From assembly GCA_032158295.1 (NCBI GenBank), contig CM063261.1, positions 1-64,000 on the forward strand: a stretch of 64,000 nt of DNA, written 5' to 3'. A program made the translations under genes and the position numbers. A model generated the notes under the pieces. That model made no database searches, was not told the origin of the DNA, and saw only the letters and a program-made list of their open reading frames with translations. Of the stretch, positions 1-12,910 are shown one piece after another. This stretch comes from Pycnopodia helianthoides. Its lineage: Eukaryota; Echinodermata; Asteroidea; Forcipulatida; Asteriidae. Position 1 is the first letter of the stretch. Each line of letters opens with the position of its first letter.

Positions 1-450
1 AAGTAATGGATCGAAGTGTGCAAGACAGGAGTTTAATGTCAGTAATTGTTAGGGTGCAGGAGAAGGAAGGTGCAAGTGTAATGTATACTAGCAATTTTTG
101 CTCAAGTAATGCACAAAATTACAGTTTTCAAGTAAACACAAGTGTTTTGTTGTGTAGTGCTAGCCAAACAGTTCTGCATAACTTGAGCAAAGACTCTGTT
201 GATACATGTAGGAACAAACCAGACTTTGTTTACTTGCCTTGGCTACAGGGATAAGTCCAAGCTAGCCAGAGCTGTAGTTGTCAGAGTTACTGTCGTCGTT
301 CACAGCAGGGTCAGTTGGTGGAAATCAAGCAGTTTTGTGGAAAAGTACTGTTCATGAGAAATATAAAAACAAAAGCAAACAGTTTAGAATACTATTCATT
401 ATTGCACTTCACTACTGTGTCATTATTATTAAAAACATCCGAAATGACTA

Positions 451-694
451 GGGCCCTATTTCATGGTTCTGCTTATTGCCGAATTCTGTGCTTGCAGTCA
501 CCATTCTCTGCTTACAGGGCAAGCGTTGAATTTCTGCGCTAGCTGTGTCCGCGAAAAATGCAGAGTAACGTGGAGTAGGCATGCACACAAGCAAAAATGT
601 TTTGATAACCTGTACAGTACGCTTGGCGTAAGCGCGAAATTCCCTGCTTTCGTTAGCACCGATTCTTTGCTTATATGACCATCAAATTGGGCCC
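451..694. mobile_element. GGGCCC-ended palindromic MITE, copy 1
   Basis: Ends GGGCCCTATTTCATGG and AATTGGGCCC. The interior consists of inverse blocks built on CTGCTTA and GCGCTTACG-type words. A translation across it is meaningless. Confidence 0.75.
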
Positions 695-1232
695 AGAGCT
701 GTTGAATAAGATAGAAGAGAGGAGGGGGAGGATTATTCATAAGTAAAATACATGTCTGATGAAAAATAAAAGCGAACCACAACAAAGAAAAGAAAATATT
801 TTAAAAACATCCTGATCAATCCAACAAATGCAGAACAATGACAAGAGCTGTCCGGGGGAGGGGGAGTGATGGGAGGCATAGTTACCTACACACACATGTA
901 ATGCAGAATTCAAAGATACGCACAAAAGAAAATTTATTTGCGTACTGTAACAAAAACTGCCAGGGATTGGGGGGGGATGGCAAGTTAAAAAGTGTTATTA
1001 TAATGCACATTACTTTTTACAAGACCACTAAAACAGCTAACAAAAAGAGACTATCCCACAATAATGGAGTGATGCAAAAACAGATTTTTGAAAATTCCAA
1101 TCATGTTTCTCACAATTTAAAACTATTATTCTTACAACTTTATAAATATTTAAGTATTACAATACATGTACACTGTACATCAATGCTCAGTATTTTTGAC
1201 TGCGTGAGGACGCTCTAAAAAAAGTTTCTATC

Positions 1233-1608
1233 ACTTCCGGGGTATAACTTAAGCGATTATTGTCTGCTCAGCTAGCTGTTGTGTACAGTTTTAACATCGA
1301 TTTCTGTCACTTCTCTTGTCTTGTCTCATTTTGCACCCGTGCTTGGATGAGACTATACAACCGTACCAGTACAGGAAAGATTTTAAATTTACAACCGGTC
1401 ACATGCCAATCCGGACACAATCACATTTACAGCAAATAAGGCCTACAAACTGTTCTCTGCGAACAAAAACTGCTTCAAAGAATTCCTCAGGACTTAACAT
1501 TATTAACCCACCTTAAGCACTGACTAAACTCTCTCGTGCACCAAGTGACAGAACGTCGGTGTTAAAACTGTACGCTGAGCAGACGATAATCGCTTATACC
1601 CCGGAAGT
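1233..1608. mobile_element. MITE with ACTTCCGGGGTATAA termini
   Basis: The left arm (from 1233: ACTTCCGGGGTATAA...GCGATTATTGTCTGCTCAG, then TGTACAGTTTTAAC, TTCTGTCACTT) recurs inverted at about 1545-1608. About 70 bp of imperfect terminal inverted repeat, internal region without coding signs. Confidence 0.75.
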
Positions 1609-1692
1609 CGGGGGGGGACGCGACGACAAAAAGTGCGCCACCAACGTTGATACTCGTCTCATACACACAATTCTGGCCAACAGATGGTATAC

Positions 1693-1837
1693 AAATATTG
1701 ACTGCTTCAGGTGGCGTAGTAAAACTAGTGACTCGAGGTGATCCCCGGAGCAGCCTATCTTCCCGAGGCGAAGGGGGGGGGGGGTCACCGAGAGTTTCTA
1801 GTTTTTACTACGCCACGAGACAAAGCAGTCAATATTT
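1693..1837. repeat. Imperfect hairpin repeat
   Basis: AAATATTGACTGCTT, GGCGTAGTAAAA and CTAGT on the left are met by their complements on the right around a G10 run. Probably a short MITE. Confidence 0.65.
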
Positions 1838-2633
1838 TTTTTTATAACACCTCTTCCTTTGATTCTATCTGTTTACTTTTATAAAATTAATTCACACTTG
1901 CGTGCGTGGCAATCAATCGTCAAACAAGAATTGTAAAATCTTACGTTGAAATACAGAGTTTTTACAGAATAAGAGGGTACCCAGACTACTGCTGTTACTT
2001 TCGTTTTCTAAACCGTATTTCAAATGCACATATTTTGTTCATTACACCGGGTTCGAGGTTGTCAAACAGCTCGTTTAAACAAAGAGAAAGGACTTAAATC
2101 AATGTTTGAAATCAATGTAGTCAGGGTACCAGGGTATCCATGTACTACATTGGTTGCTAGGCTATCGTTGAATAGTTCGTTTGGTCGGTGAACAATATAC
2201 ACTTTGATAGAATCAAAGGAAGGGGTGTTATAAATTGCATTAATTGGAGGATTGTCCGTCACGTGATAGCAAATAAACGAACCATTGCACACTACGTCAT
2301 TCACCGTGCATTTTTCGTTCCATAGCGTGCATTTTTCGTTCCATCCGATTTGTTCTATGACACGGTGCGTACCACATCATTGCGTGCGCATGTCTTTGAT
2401 AATGCAGCAGTCAGTAATACTGCAATGCACATACTATACATTATACTGCGCCCGTGTGTCTCAAAATAGCAGTACAGAACGCACTCAGTCACTGTTGAAT
2501 CTAAAGAAGCCGAACGTAATGTCACAATTAAATATTGTACGCTTTGTATGTTTTGAAAGTTGTATCCTCCAATCAAAATGACAAAGATCTACTTGGATGT
2601 TCTATAAAACAAATAACGAATGTTTTTCATTCA

Positions 2634-2750
2634 TGCAATAGTGAGAATATTTTCATTCGTTGAAAGATGAAATGTTCCATTCAACTCGGCTTCGCCTCAT
2701 TGAATGCAATATTCCATCTTTCAACTCATGAAAATATTCGCACCATTGCA
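2634..2750. repeat. Palindromic MITE with GGCTTCGCC centre
   Basis: TGCAATAGTGAGAATATTTT ... GTTGAAAGATGAAATGTTCC is met by its inverse across the centre CTCGGCTTCGCCTC. Imperfect arms of about 50 bp. Confidence 0.7.
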
Positions 2751-3212
2751 CTCATAAACATTCATTTGTATAATAGCGCGGCAGTCGCAAGCCTGCGTTA
2801 CGTTTGTGGAGCTGCCAGTACTATTGGGCGATACAATTCTATTCGAACGTTTACATTTATAACTACAAATATCAATTGGTGAGAAAGAACAGAATTGTAA
2901 AACTTTTACAAATAGCAAAGAGAACTACTTGTTCTTTTCATAAGATGAAAAAACTCAGGAGTAGGACGATAAGTTTTTTCAGTATAGAGGGTCTTTTTGG
3001 CACTGCTGGAGGGGTGACTACTTTTTTCTACCTCCATGGTAATTGTACTACTCGCTGAAAAAGCAGTCACCGGCGTATCACTGTTTTTATTTATGCTGGC
3101 TTCTCTACTTTTTGGCTGGGACGATGAGTCTTTGGACTTGTTTACTAAATATTGCGTAATTTACCTTACGTTCAATTGAACTTAGTATCCTGATTGTTTT
3201 TCTTCTTTTTCT

Positions 3213-3400
3213 GACGTTGTTTTTTTTAGTGCAGTTTTTACGTTGTCACAACGTTATCAAAAAACGTCATAACGCAACGTCATCTAGACGTTGACAAAAC
3301 TCCACACTTTTCCGTCCGTACGACGTTGAATAAAAACGTTCTCCCAACATTCGAATAACGTCCTAGCGACGTCGAGGGGACGTTATTTTGTTTGCTGGGT
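3213..3400. repeat. ACGTT-dense tract
   Basis: The word ACGTT or its inverse AACGT occurs many times in under 200 bp, several as inverted pairs (CAACGTTATC, CGTCATAACG). No coding frame. It looks like a diverged foldback repeat. Confidence 0.5.
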
Positions 3401-3504
3401 TTAATGTGAGAAAGTAAACACTTTAGCATGATACCCTGCATAAAAATTGCAAAAAATAGGTCAGCAAATGTTTTTAAAGAATGTCCTTCTCAATTTTTCG
3501 TCTG

Positions 3505-3580
3505 GTAACAGAGTGACGGTAACAGAGTGACGGTAGCAGAGTGACGGTAGCAGAGTGACAGTAACAGAGTAACAAAAATG
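3505..3580. repeat. Short tandem repeat GTAACAGAGTGACG
   Basis: Five units of 14 bp with few changes. Confidence 0.85.
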
Positions 3581-3886
3581 ACTGCCAGTGACAAAGTGAC
3601 AAAATGTATGGACTGCAAGGCACATGCAATATCAAAAACATCTTTCACAGAGAAGTGAGATTTTAAAAGTAATACTAAAAGCAATGGTTATGAAGGATGT
3701 ATAATTGGTTCAATTCAAAATGAAACTAAACTTTGACATTGTCATGCTGTGTATTTCCCAAAACACTCTGTTCAGGCTCAAAACATGATGGATAGCAACA
3801 GTAATTATTGATGGAGAACACACAAAATTACTGACAAGTTGACTGACTAATGAGTGAGTGCATTTGATTTCCATTTCTTCCTTTAA

Positions 3887-4263
3887 AGGAACATTACAGA
3901 ATTGGTTTTTGCTAACAAAATAGTTGCTGGCAGTGTAAGCACTTTATGTAATCCACCATATACATAAACTGACAAACCTGTGGAAGTTTGAGATCAATCG
4001 ACCATCTGGGTCACGAGAAAATAGTGAAAAACCGATTACACATTTTGCATGAAATCGTATAGATTCAACAAATGCATAAAACGCTCACTGAGCGATAAAC
4101 TCCAATCGGCAAGTTAGTTTATTCATTTCTCATCAAATATGGCATTTCAGACAGAAATATTTCAAGGGATGTTTTCTACTATCATCATCATTAGACCGTG
4201 TAAGTTTTATGTAAATCTGTGATCAAAAAGTATATTTGTTCTTAATAATTCTGTAATGTTCCT
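3887..4263 (+). mobile_element. TTAA-flanked MITE, AGGAACATTACAG family, copy 1
   Basis: Ends AGGAACATTACAGAATTGG and, inverted, AATTCTGTAATGTTCCT, bounded by TTAA on both sides (3883-3886, 4264-4267). TTAA duplication is the hallmark of piggyBac-type transposition. No open frame. Confidence 0.88.
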
Positions 4264-5425
4264 TTAAGAAGAATCTTATTAATTTTACACATACCGATCA
4301 GTGTATACATACATGTATAGCCAAGGGGTTGGGTTGGGAATGACCAGAATAAAACAAAATATTTTGAAAGTTTTTATGTAGAAATTGCAATGGTTTAAAA
4401 ACCTATTTTTCTATAAATATGCAGACATTGTATTTGCTGTTATCTCCACATCAGATTACAAACAGTAAATGGCATACTAGAGCAAGGAGGGGGTTTGTTT
4501 ATGCAAAAGGCTAATGGCAACTCTCAGATGCATTCGGCCAGAAGCAGTGCTCTTACCAGGATTTTTTCTAAGGGTGGGGGAAATCCATCGCCAAAGCACT
4601 TTTGAAATAAGGAGTGGGGGGTCCAAAAATGAGTTTATAAACCTTAGAATGAGAATAAATGACACATATTCAAATCAAACATTTGTACACTTGATGACTT
4701 GAAACAAGCAATTGTTCTTTTAACTTGTTTTCATTTAAATAATGTTTACAGTAAGTTACTCTCACTAACACCCCAGGAAAAAGTATGGATTTAATTAGCA
4801 ATTGTATTTTTATACCTCATAAAGGATACACTTTTGGTAATTTTCCAAAACCAGTATTCTCACTTGTTGTACTTGTATCCCAACATATTCATAAAATAAT
4901 AAACCTAGGAAAGTTTGGGCTCAATTGGTCATCGAAGTTGCAAGAAAATAATGAAAGAAAAAAAGCCTTGTTGCATAGAATTGTGTGCTTTCAAATGCCT
5001 GAAAAAGCCTGTCCACTTCAGTTCAACCGTCCTTTTTTATTTACCTACTTTTTCTGACTTTAATTTGGATTGTTTAAATAAATTTACCTCCAATATTGAG
5101 CGACCACGGGTACTTGGCTACCCAGGACCTGTCAAACCCAGTCTTCCGGTGATGATGTTGAGAAGCACACGTTTTTATTTTTGACAGTTCAGTCTTGTTT
5201 ATTTCACAAGGTCCCACATGGATGTGAATGGTGCGGCCTCGATCTACAACTTACTATTATTATTATTATTACTATTTATTTTATTTTTTTAAATAATTAA
5301 ACGGAGAAAATCTGCATAAATATATCTAGGCGCAAATTATATAAAATTTACATCTACTTTTTATAAAAGTCTAAAATAATATTAATTGGTGGAAAATTAA
5401 TTACATACTTGTGAAAGATCTACCG

Positions 5426-5632
5426 TTCGCTCGTCCCCAGCGCCTTGCCTTAAAACCAAAGACGCTGGGATGGGCAAACGTATCAAGCACACTCATTGGT
5501 TTATGCTCAGTCCCATCATGCATCACACTCACATTGCAAGCACAGCACGCATGACGTATTTCTGAACAAGAATCTGTGCAAACTGATTAGCCCATCCCAG
5601 CGGTCCTGGATAGGCCGCTGGGGCCGAGCGAA
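5426..5632. mobile_element. MULE-like MITE, TTCGCTCG family, copy 1
   Basis: About 207 bp, ends TTCGCTCG and CGAGCGAA, containing two hairpin blocks around CCCAGCG. Direct 9-bp repeats GATCTACCG flank it (5417-5425, 5633-5641). Opposite orientation to the other three copies in this window. Confidence 0.88.
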
Positions 5633-5842
5633 GATCTACCGCAGCAAAGCGAAACACGTGACAATGCATTCTGTGTACAACCTTGTCCCCAGAGTGTGTC
5701 GAGCAGTACGCGATGTAAACACGGTTGGAAATAAAGTAAACCATGGGGACGACAGCTAGTGCTTAATGCATGCTATTATTGCTACCGGCTGGCACGGCAC
5801 ACGAGGTGAGTTATTCACTCGGTCCCAGCTCTGAGCGGTCAG

Positions 5843-6055
5843 TTCGCTCGGCCCCAGCGGCCTATCCAGGACCGCTGGGATGGGCTAATCAGCTTGCACA
5901 GATTCTTGTTCAGGAAGTACGTCATGCGTGCAGTGCTTGCAGTGTGAGTGTGATGCATGATGGGACTGATCATGGGACTGAGCATTAACGTTAACGAAAC
6001 GGTTTGCCCATCCCAGCGCCTTTGGTTTTAAGGCAATGCGCTGGGGACGAGCGAA
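5843..6055. mobile_element. MULE-like MITE, TTCGCTCG family, copy 2
   Basis: About 213 bp with a short internal duplication of GGGACTGA. Perfect 9-bp flanking duplication AGCGGTCAG (5834-5842, 6056-6064). Confidence 0.9.
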
Positions 6056-8910
6056 AGCGGTCAGCGCCAAACCCAATGATGAGACCAATGGGGCCGAGCG
6101 AAGATGAGAAAAAAATGTTGGATTCAGGGAACCCTGGTTGGATTGTACAATACGTCGAGTGTAATTGGTTTTTCACATGGAAATAATCTGCCATTCTGCC
6201 AAAGTGCCAGGTGATAGTTAATAGCACACAAGTTATTTATTAAAAAACAAGCAACAAAATAATATACACTCTTTTTTTTAAGCGTGGCGTCGAATTTTTA
6301 AGCCGTGGCGGGGACATTTTAAGAGTGGCGGAGAAAGTTATAGCGTGACGGGCTGAGCCCATTTTCGTGGCAAGCGTGCCGCCATGCCTTAAAGTGCCCA
6401 AGAACAAACTGGTGCACCCATTGTGCCCCCCCCCAAAAAAAAATATCCTCATGTACTGTACATGTGTTGAGACGTACATTATGTAATCATGCCCATACAT
6501 AAAATGTTCGGTTAACTATAAGGTCATTTTCAACATTTTTTAGGTGACACAATACTTAGCACTAAGTCACTCAAGATTTGTTAGTCCCCAGTGACTCAAC
6601 TCCTTCTCTAGACCACAAGGCAAATAAACATCAACTTCCTCATCTAAAATTAACCTGCACTTTGCTGTAATTGGCAAATTGTTTGACTACCTAATGATAA
6701 ATTCATAGCCATGCAGCAATTTTAAAAGGAACTGTCAAGCACTTTGTATGTATTAATGAACATGCCAAATAAATGAAACGAAAGTGAATCACAAAATTGA
6801 AATCTTTCCTTCAGATCATCATTTGTAGACAATACTTTTAAAAACAATGGAATTAGCGGACGAGGTCTGATAGATCCAAAAAAATAAACAATGTATACAA
6901 GCTGGGGGCATCAGTCAGTAAATGATATTGTTTGAAAAAAATCTAAACTTATTCACTAAAGACAAGGCAAACAAGTTTAACAAGAGCTGGGGATAGGATT
7001 AATGTGCAATTTTAAGTGGAAGCTCACTCACTAAAGAATGAACAATTTCGTACGAAACCAAGTAATGCAGCAACTTTAATAACATGAGAGCTTGGGTGTT
7101 GGGATTAATGTGTAAACTATAATGCAAAATAATGAAAGCTAACCACAAAAAAACACCAACAGGAATCACCACCAATGCTGCAAAAGCAGTGATCTTACAA
7201 CAGCAGGGGGGAATGTCATGCAAAATAAGTGAAAGTTATCTACAAAAAATGAGTCTCGATCAATGCTACAAGTCTAGCCATTTTAAATTGTATAGAAAGA
7301 TAGAATGTAAACTAAAACAAATTTCAAATATTTTCACTCTTACTATAATTATATGGACTCGATGAGTATTTATTGGGGCAGTTGTGGCTTGAGGTTGTTC
7401 AAGCTTGGTGCACTCACTGACACGACATAACATTTAATCCTTCACAAAATTATCTGCACATTTCAATTAATACAGGTGGTTGGAATAATGCACCATTAGC
7501 AATTATCTTTAGGATATTGAACTTTAATTTCTACAAAAGAGTTTGAGCAGGTAACTTGACATTCCCACCATTTGACAAGATAAACGCCCCCGGCCATATC
7601 AGTGGTCACGACACTTAAAAAAATAACAATACTGAATAAAAATAAACGCAACATACAAATAGGCCCAACACTATAGCTCAAAATATGAATTTGAACATTC
7701 TAGTACTTTTATAATCCGTTGAAACTCAATAAACATGCCGAAATAGCCACTATGAATTATTTTGTCAAAGAATTTCTGCCCAAATCCATCATGGCGACCT
7801 TGCAACATGTGCGAGGCCACTTCTCTCAATTTTTTTTCCCCTTACGAATAGGAAATGAAGAATTTAGGAAGGTGTACCTTAGAATTATTTTCCAACTTAC
7901 CCACTATGTTTTTCTTAGTAAAGAATGCTCTTCCTTGACCCTGAAGAAACTTGGAAAGTCGAACACAAAACGAGAAGAAATTAGTGTAGGGGCTGGCGAT
8001 AGACATTAATGGATGGCAGCCATGTTGTTCAGAAGCTGTAGTCGAGTGCGTTATATTGAAACTAGCGCGCACAGGCTACCTCTAGACGATAGGACAAAAA
8101 GGCAGAATACCAACGAGTGGGCCCTTGTCGAAACCGCGAATCCGGCTCACGGGCTTCAGCTTAGGCTCCGTCTATCTGTTTGAAGACCCATACTGAATTC
8201 ACATGTACTCACTTATTATGACTGACCCTAAGCCGAAGCCCAACCCAAATCCGTGGTTTTGAAAAGGGCCATTCGTACGTGTTCCGTGCTGTGAACCAGC
8301 CAAGACCCACTGCGAGGGATAATCACTTTTGCTGTATGCTGCTTAGAACGTTATTATACGTTACACAATAGCTGCAGCGCGCCTTTCGTTTGTTATTTAA
8401 ACACGAAGCTGCCCAATATGCAATGAAAAACCCCATGCTCAAAACATCCCACTGTATTTATAAAATAAATAGTGGAATTTAAAACAGATTGACATATAAA
8501 AGTGAGGTTTTCCGAGGCAAAAGAACTCTACAAAAGTTGTGCATTCAGGAACAAAGACTTGAGATGGATAATTTTAGATAAGTTTTATTTGAACAAAAAC
8601 TTCAGATGGGTCATTTTTGTTATCGATTTTATATAATCAAAGTAAAACGTACTAATGTCAAGATTTCTCCATACATTTTTTGTATTTCTATTTCGTGATT
8701 AAATTTGTTCATGCCAATTTTAAAAGGTGGATTGTTCCCTTTTTCGTTTATGCCCACCCCTCCCAACTTATCCTGCCGTCCTGATGGTGGAGAAAGCCCT
8801 TATATTAGGGAAATCCCGTAAAGAACGAAGTCTCCATATCAGCTGGATGTTAAAAATTAAAGCAATATTAATTTATTTAAGAAAGCGGCTGATCAACCAA
8901 TTGATTGACC

Positions 8911-9050
8911 TTTGCTCCCCCGGTCATAATAATATCTGACCTTTCAACCGATTTTGCCATTTTAGCAATCTATCGGTTGCTCTACCGGCTGTTTGCTCCC
9001 CGGTCATAATATATCTGACCCTTCAACTGATGAGCAATCTATCGGTTGCT
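8911..9050. repeat. Tandem duplication of about 80 bp
   Basis: TTTGCTCCCCGGTCATAAT, ATCTGACC and GCAATCTATCGGTTGCT occur in order at 8911-8981 and 8992-9050; the second copy has lost about 20 bp. Confidence 0.8.
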
Positions 9051-10057
9051 GTAGCTGGAAGTGTTTTTATAATCATCAAAATAAATCAACAATATTATTT
9101 GATCCACCTAATTTAAATATGACGGTTGGTGGCGCCCTAATGGTTGACTTTGCAGACGTAGGCCGACGCGACTGTGCACAATAACAGTAACACTAAACAT
9201 TCAGACACAACAAATTGATAACTTAGATGACTTTGAGAAGTATGCAAAAGACAATCTTCATAGAAGTGTATTTAATCTATCCAGTAGTGGTGCAAATGAT
9301 CAACAGACCCCCCAGCGTAGTACCCCCCCCCCAACAGAATAGGCCACTTAGCATAATTGGGCGTGTTTTCGACCAAAACTGTCTTCGCGCGTGCGCACTT
9401 TGCACACTTCGCTTCTTCTTATCGTACCTCAGTGAAAAAAGTTTTCTCCTCTATCTTGTTATCGTAACTTTTTAGCAATGGCGGCGTGCGATATTTTTTT
9501 CCCCACTCAATTGCGGCAGAACCAACAAGGGGTGGGGGGTTCGTGAGGATTTTCGTAAGGAAAGAGATGTGAATAATGCATGTTTTAGCTGTTGTGCACG
9601 CACTGTCAGCATCGCACGCATTAAAGTTACAAGTTGCCCTTGGATCAGGCGAGACAAAAAGCCTGTCGTCATCATCAGCGCCTTGCGTACTCCCTAGGTC
9701 ACTAAAAAATTGTCCGCACTATGACATCACCCCAAAGGTATAATATGCAAAATAATTCACGACATCGCAAATATATTCGCAGACGTGTGCGCACATAATA
9801 TTCGCGAATTGTTTCACGATATTGCATACGTGTGCGCACATGTCCAAGTGCACACGTGCAAAAGCAGGTAAAACACGCCCATTATATGTTTGGTGCCTCA
9901 GCTGTCCTGGGGAAAATACGAGGAAAGCTACACAAAATCTAGGAGTACACAAGGATGTTGGTCCCCTAGCCCAAGTGCACAAAATGCAGTCCTATCTCTT
10001 GCCCGGTGTAATTTTTCTATCCGCTTCGTTCTTGATCATGAAACGTTCAGAATGTTA

Positions 10058-12169
10058 TAGTCTTGGTCCAAGACGTCACTATCTCATACTCGTGATAACC
10101 CGACAGAGGGCGCGCTTTTCTTCTTGAATTCGTCGCGGTTTGACGACTGGCTGTAGTATAACGTCTTGGATATCTTGTTTTAGAGGGCGTGGCCAAATTA
10201 TGCTAATGAAGCATCAAGTCATGTATTATTCATATTAGTGACCAAAATGACAAGCTTGCAAGACAAGCAAGTTGTGAAAGGTCACGGGGTCGTCGAGACG
10301 AGCTTGACATTGTGTGTTGTGCATGCTAGCTGTGAAAATCGCATGAACTCTTGTTTTGATTGACCACCATAATATGGCTTCTATCGCATTATCAACGCAT
10401 TTAGCAAGTGATTCTGAAATTATTCAAGCTAAATGATAAGCATTGCTTGCAGTCGGAATTAGGTTTATCGGTTGGTCAATGGTTGGTCATTGTTATTGGA
10501 CGTTTGAATCTTGTACATTGTCGATGTCAAACATGTAGTTTGAAAAAGATTATCTTTGCATTTGAATTAATACGGCATTTCACCATCCGACATGTTCTGA
10601 AAATAAACTATTGGCAATGAAACAATTCTACCATGCACTACACCTACACGATTGAAGATTTTTGTGTAGCAATAATATTAATGTTCTGTATCGGGATAAT
10701 TTACTGCATTATGTAGGCCTAATTCACTGGTGTTCACAAAGAGAGGTGAACTCAAGACTGTGTTTGGATCATGTACTGTTCGTGTATGGCCATCACTCCA
10801 ACATGCTACTTTCAACAGTACGTATTTTGCTGCATATATAATGGGCGTTTCAAATACCGCGCGCCCTGTGCATGGCCTACGTACATGCAGTTTCTCTATT
10901 GCAAGGTCAAAGTGCATACATAAATGTAATACATTTTACGCAAGTACTGTAGCACTGATCTCTGTCACACTGTAGCCAGCCTACTACTGTACAATTTCGC
11001 TCGGCCCCAGCGGCCTATCCAGGACCGCTGGGATGGGCTATTCAGCTTGCACAGATTCTTGTTCAGGAAGTACGTCATGCGTGCAGTGCTTGCAGTGTGA
11101 GTGTGATGCATGATGGGACTGAGCATTAACGTTAACGATACGTTTGCCCATCCCAGCGCCTTTGGTTTTAAGGCAAGGCGCTGGGGACGAGCGAACTGTA
11201 CTATGTACATGTACATGTACATAGTGTGGAAAACTATGTCTGTTCAACAATGCGTTATCGTAACTTGCACTATTAAAATTAATGGCAATAAACTTACTTG
11301 GATTAGAAGTACAGCATCTTTTAATTGATAGTATCATAAGCATTTTGAGAAACATTTCACATCGAAATAATGTGGTTGTCGAAAAAGATATTAGTTTTTA
11401 TCCCCCAAAATTAAAATCTGTGAAAAGTTACTGCAAAAACGATCAGATTGTGTATTCCAATTACGGATTATTCTTCCTGCGTTGACATTCGCTCCGGTTT
11501 TTTGGCGATATCTAAAAAACTTGACCACCTTTTGAAATGAATTTTTCACAGGTTAGTTGTATTGTAGATAGCTACATTTGTATAGGATTAAAACAATCGA
11601 ACGTTTTCAAAAACCAAACGTATAGTTTCCCTGTAACTCCCATGAACTCCATTTTACTTGTGAAAGCATCTCAAATAAACTTCCTCTTTATTAAACAATT
11701 CCTGCACTATTCCTGTAAACCTTCAACAAACAAGGACTAAGTTAAATATTGTTATAAACAAATAATTCCAGAATAATCTATAGAATTGTTCAGTCCAAAA
11801 CTTATAAGGTAAACCCATTGTCAGGCTCTATTCAGAATGCATTTTAGCACTTGGGCCTATCATAATTCCTGACGAGAAGGTACTTCTCGCCACAATACTA
11901 TTCACAACAACGTTCCCTGTTATGTTATAAACGCATGGCGATTCATGAATAATTCACGAAAAGGTGCAAACTCGATCGTTGATTGTTTCCCCCGGAAAGT
12001 CCGGGGAAAACAATGAAACACTTAAGCACCCTTTTACAAGATACCCAAGACCTTCGTGGAAGCTAAATCGAACCAGGGATAGTGACGCCCTCTGTTGTTG
12101 GAATTGATCCATTTCGGTGCGTTGTTGGAATTGATCAATTTCTGTACGAAGGTCTTGGAACCAAGACTA
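10058..12169. mobile_element. 2.1-kb MULE-like element with 9-bp target duplication
   Basis: Flanked by direct repeats AGAATGTTA (10049-10057 and 12170-12178). Ends are inverted: TAGTCTTGG.TCCAAGAC at the left and its complement at the right, with similarity running on for about 130 bp. No transposase is readable inside. It contains a 200-bp MITE (10996-11195). A 9-bp duplication is typical of Mutator-like elements; family assignment is inference. Confidence 0.8.
10996..11195. mobile_element. MULE-like MITE, TTCGCTCG family, copy 3
   Basis: About 200 bp, nested inside the 2.1-kb element. Flanks CTGTACAAT and CTGTACTAT, one mismatch in nine. An ATGTACATGTACATGTACAT tract follows at once. Confidence 0.85.
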
Positions 12170-12195
12170 AGAATGTTACTGCACTTGAAGATAAC

Positions 12196-12345
12196 TAGTC
12201 TTGATTGGCGACGTTCATTTTGTTTAACGTAGTGTGATATCGCACGAATTACTGGAGAACAAGTCCTTCTGAGTCAGACTCCCAAACAGTCAATGCGTCC
12301 TCTACCGGTGGCTAACACAAAAAACAGCGTCGCCAATCAAGACTA
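12196..12345. mobile_element. 150-bp MITE with termini like the 2.1-kb element
   Basis: Ends TAGTCTTGATTGGCGACG and its complement. Flanking 9-mers GAAGATAAC and GTAGATAAC differ at one base. It shares the TAGTCTTG start and 9-bp duplication with the element at 10058-12169, so the same transposase probably moved both. Confidence 0.78.
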
Positions 12346-12779
12346 GTAGATAACCCGACTGCTGGAATTTGTTGCACAAATTTCACACATTTTTAAGGAA
12401 AATCAAATGCTTTTCGGGTTGCGAGTGTGAACTTTTGTTCACAACTGCGGTGTTGTTGTGGTCGGTCAACTTGCTCAAAAACGATACTTTGTTGGGTTCC
12501 TAGCCCTCAACACATTTAAAACAATTATACGATCACGGATCAACTGCCACGATTGAATGGAGACCAGTATTTATTCAGCGCGCTCATCATTACATTTCTT
12601 TGCGCAGACGGGAGTGGAGAGCATAATAGCTACGACATGGATAAAAGCTATGGCCCACAGTGAATGTACACGAGATGTAGTCAAGAGTGAACTCTGGCAG
12701 TACGGGTGACGGGCCACCGATTGAGCGGCTGCGGCCGGAGGTTGAGCAAGTTGTACACAAATCAAGAACTTTGAAGAAG

Positions 12780-12910
12780 TGTGCCTTTGGTCTGAGTGAC
12801 CCACATTTATGCCTTGGTGACATATGGTCTTTGTGACCTGCATTTTGATCTTGGTGATCAGTGGTCTAAGTGACCGACATTTCTGGTCTGAGTGACCTTG
12901 TAGACACTTT
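12780..12910. repeat. Degenerate TGGTCTNAGTGACC repeat
   Basis: TGGTCTGAGTGACC, TGGTCTTTGTGACC and TGGTCTAAGTGACC units alternate with ACATTT spacers. It lies within the core of the old inverted-repeat element. Confidence 0.65.

Noticed and set aside
240..330. Minus-strand frame ending PPTDPAVNDDSNSDNYSSG and a stop, resembling a C-terminus
   Set aside because: A TGA lies just upstream in frame and no AG acceptor lies between it and the start of the frame.
838..1218. 126-codon open frame near the left edge
   Set aside because: Low-complexity, no homology recognised, no splice or start context.
5496..6088. Overlapping frames with repeated peptide words (SPSQRSWIGRWG, LPEQESVQAD)
   Set aside because: The same words recur at 11 kb and 63.5 kb because they are translations of the TTCGCTCG MITE, not proteins.
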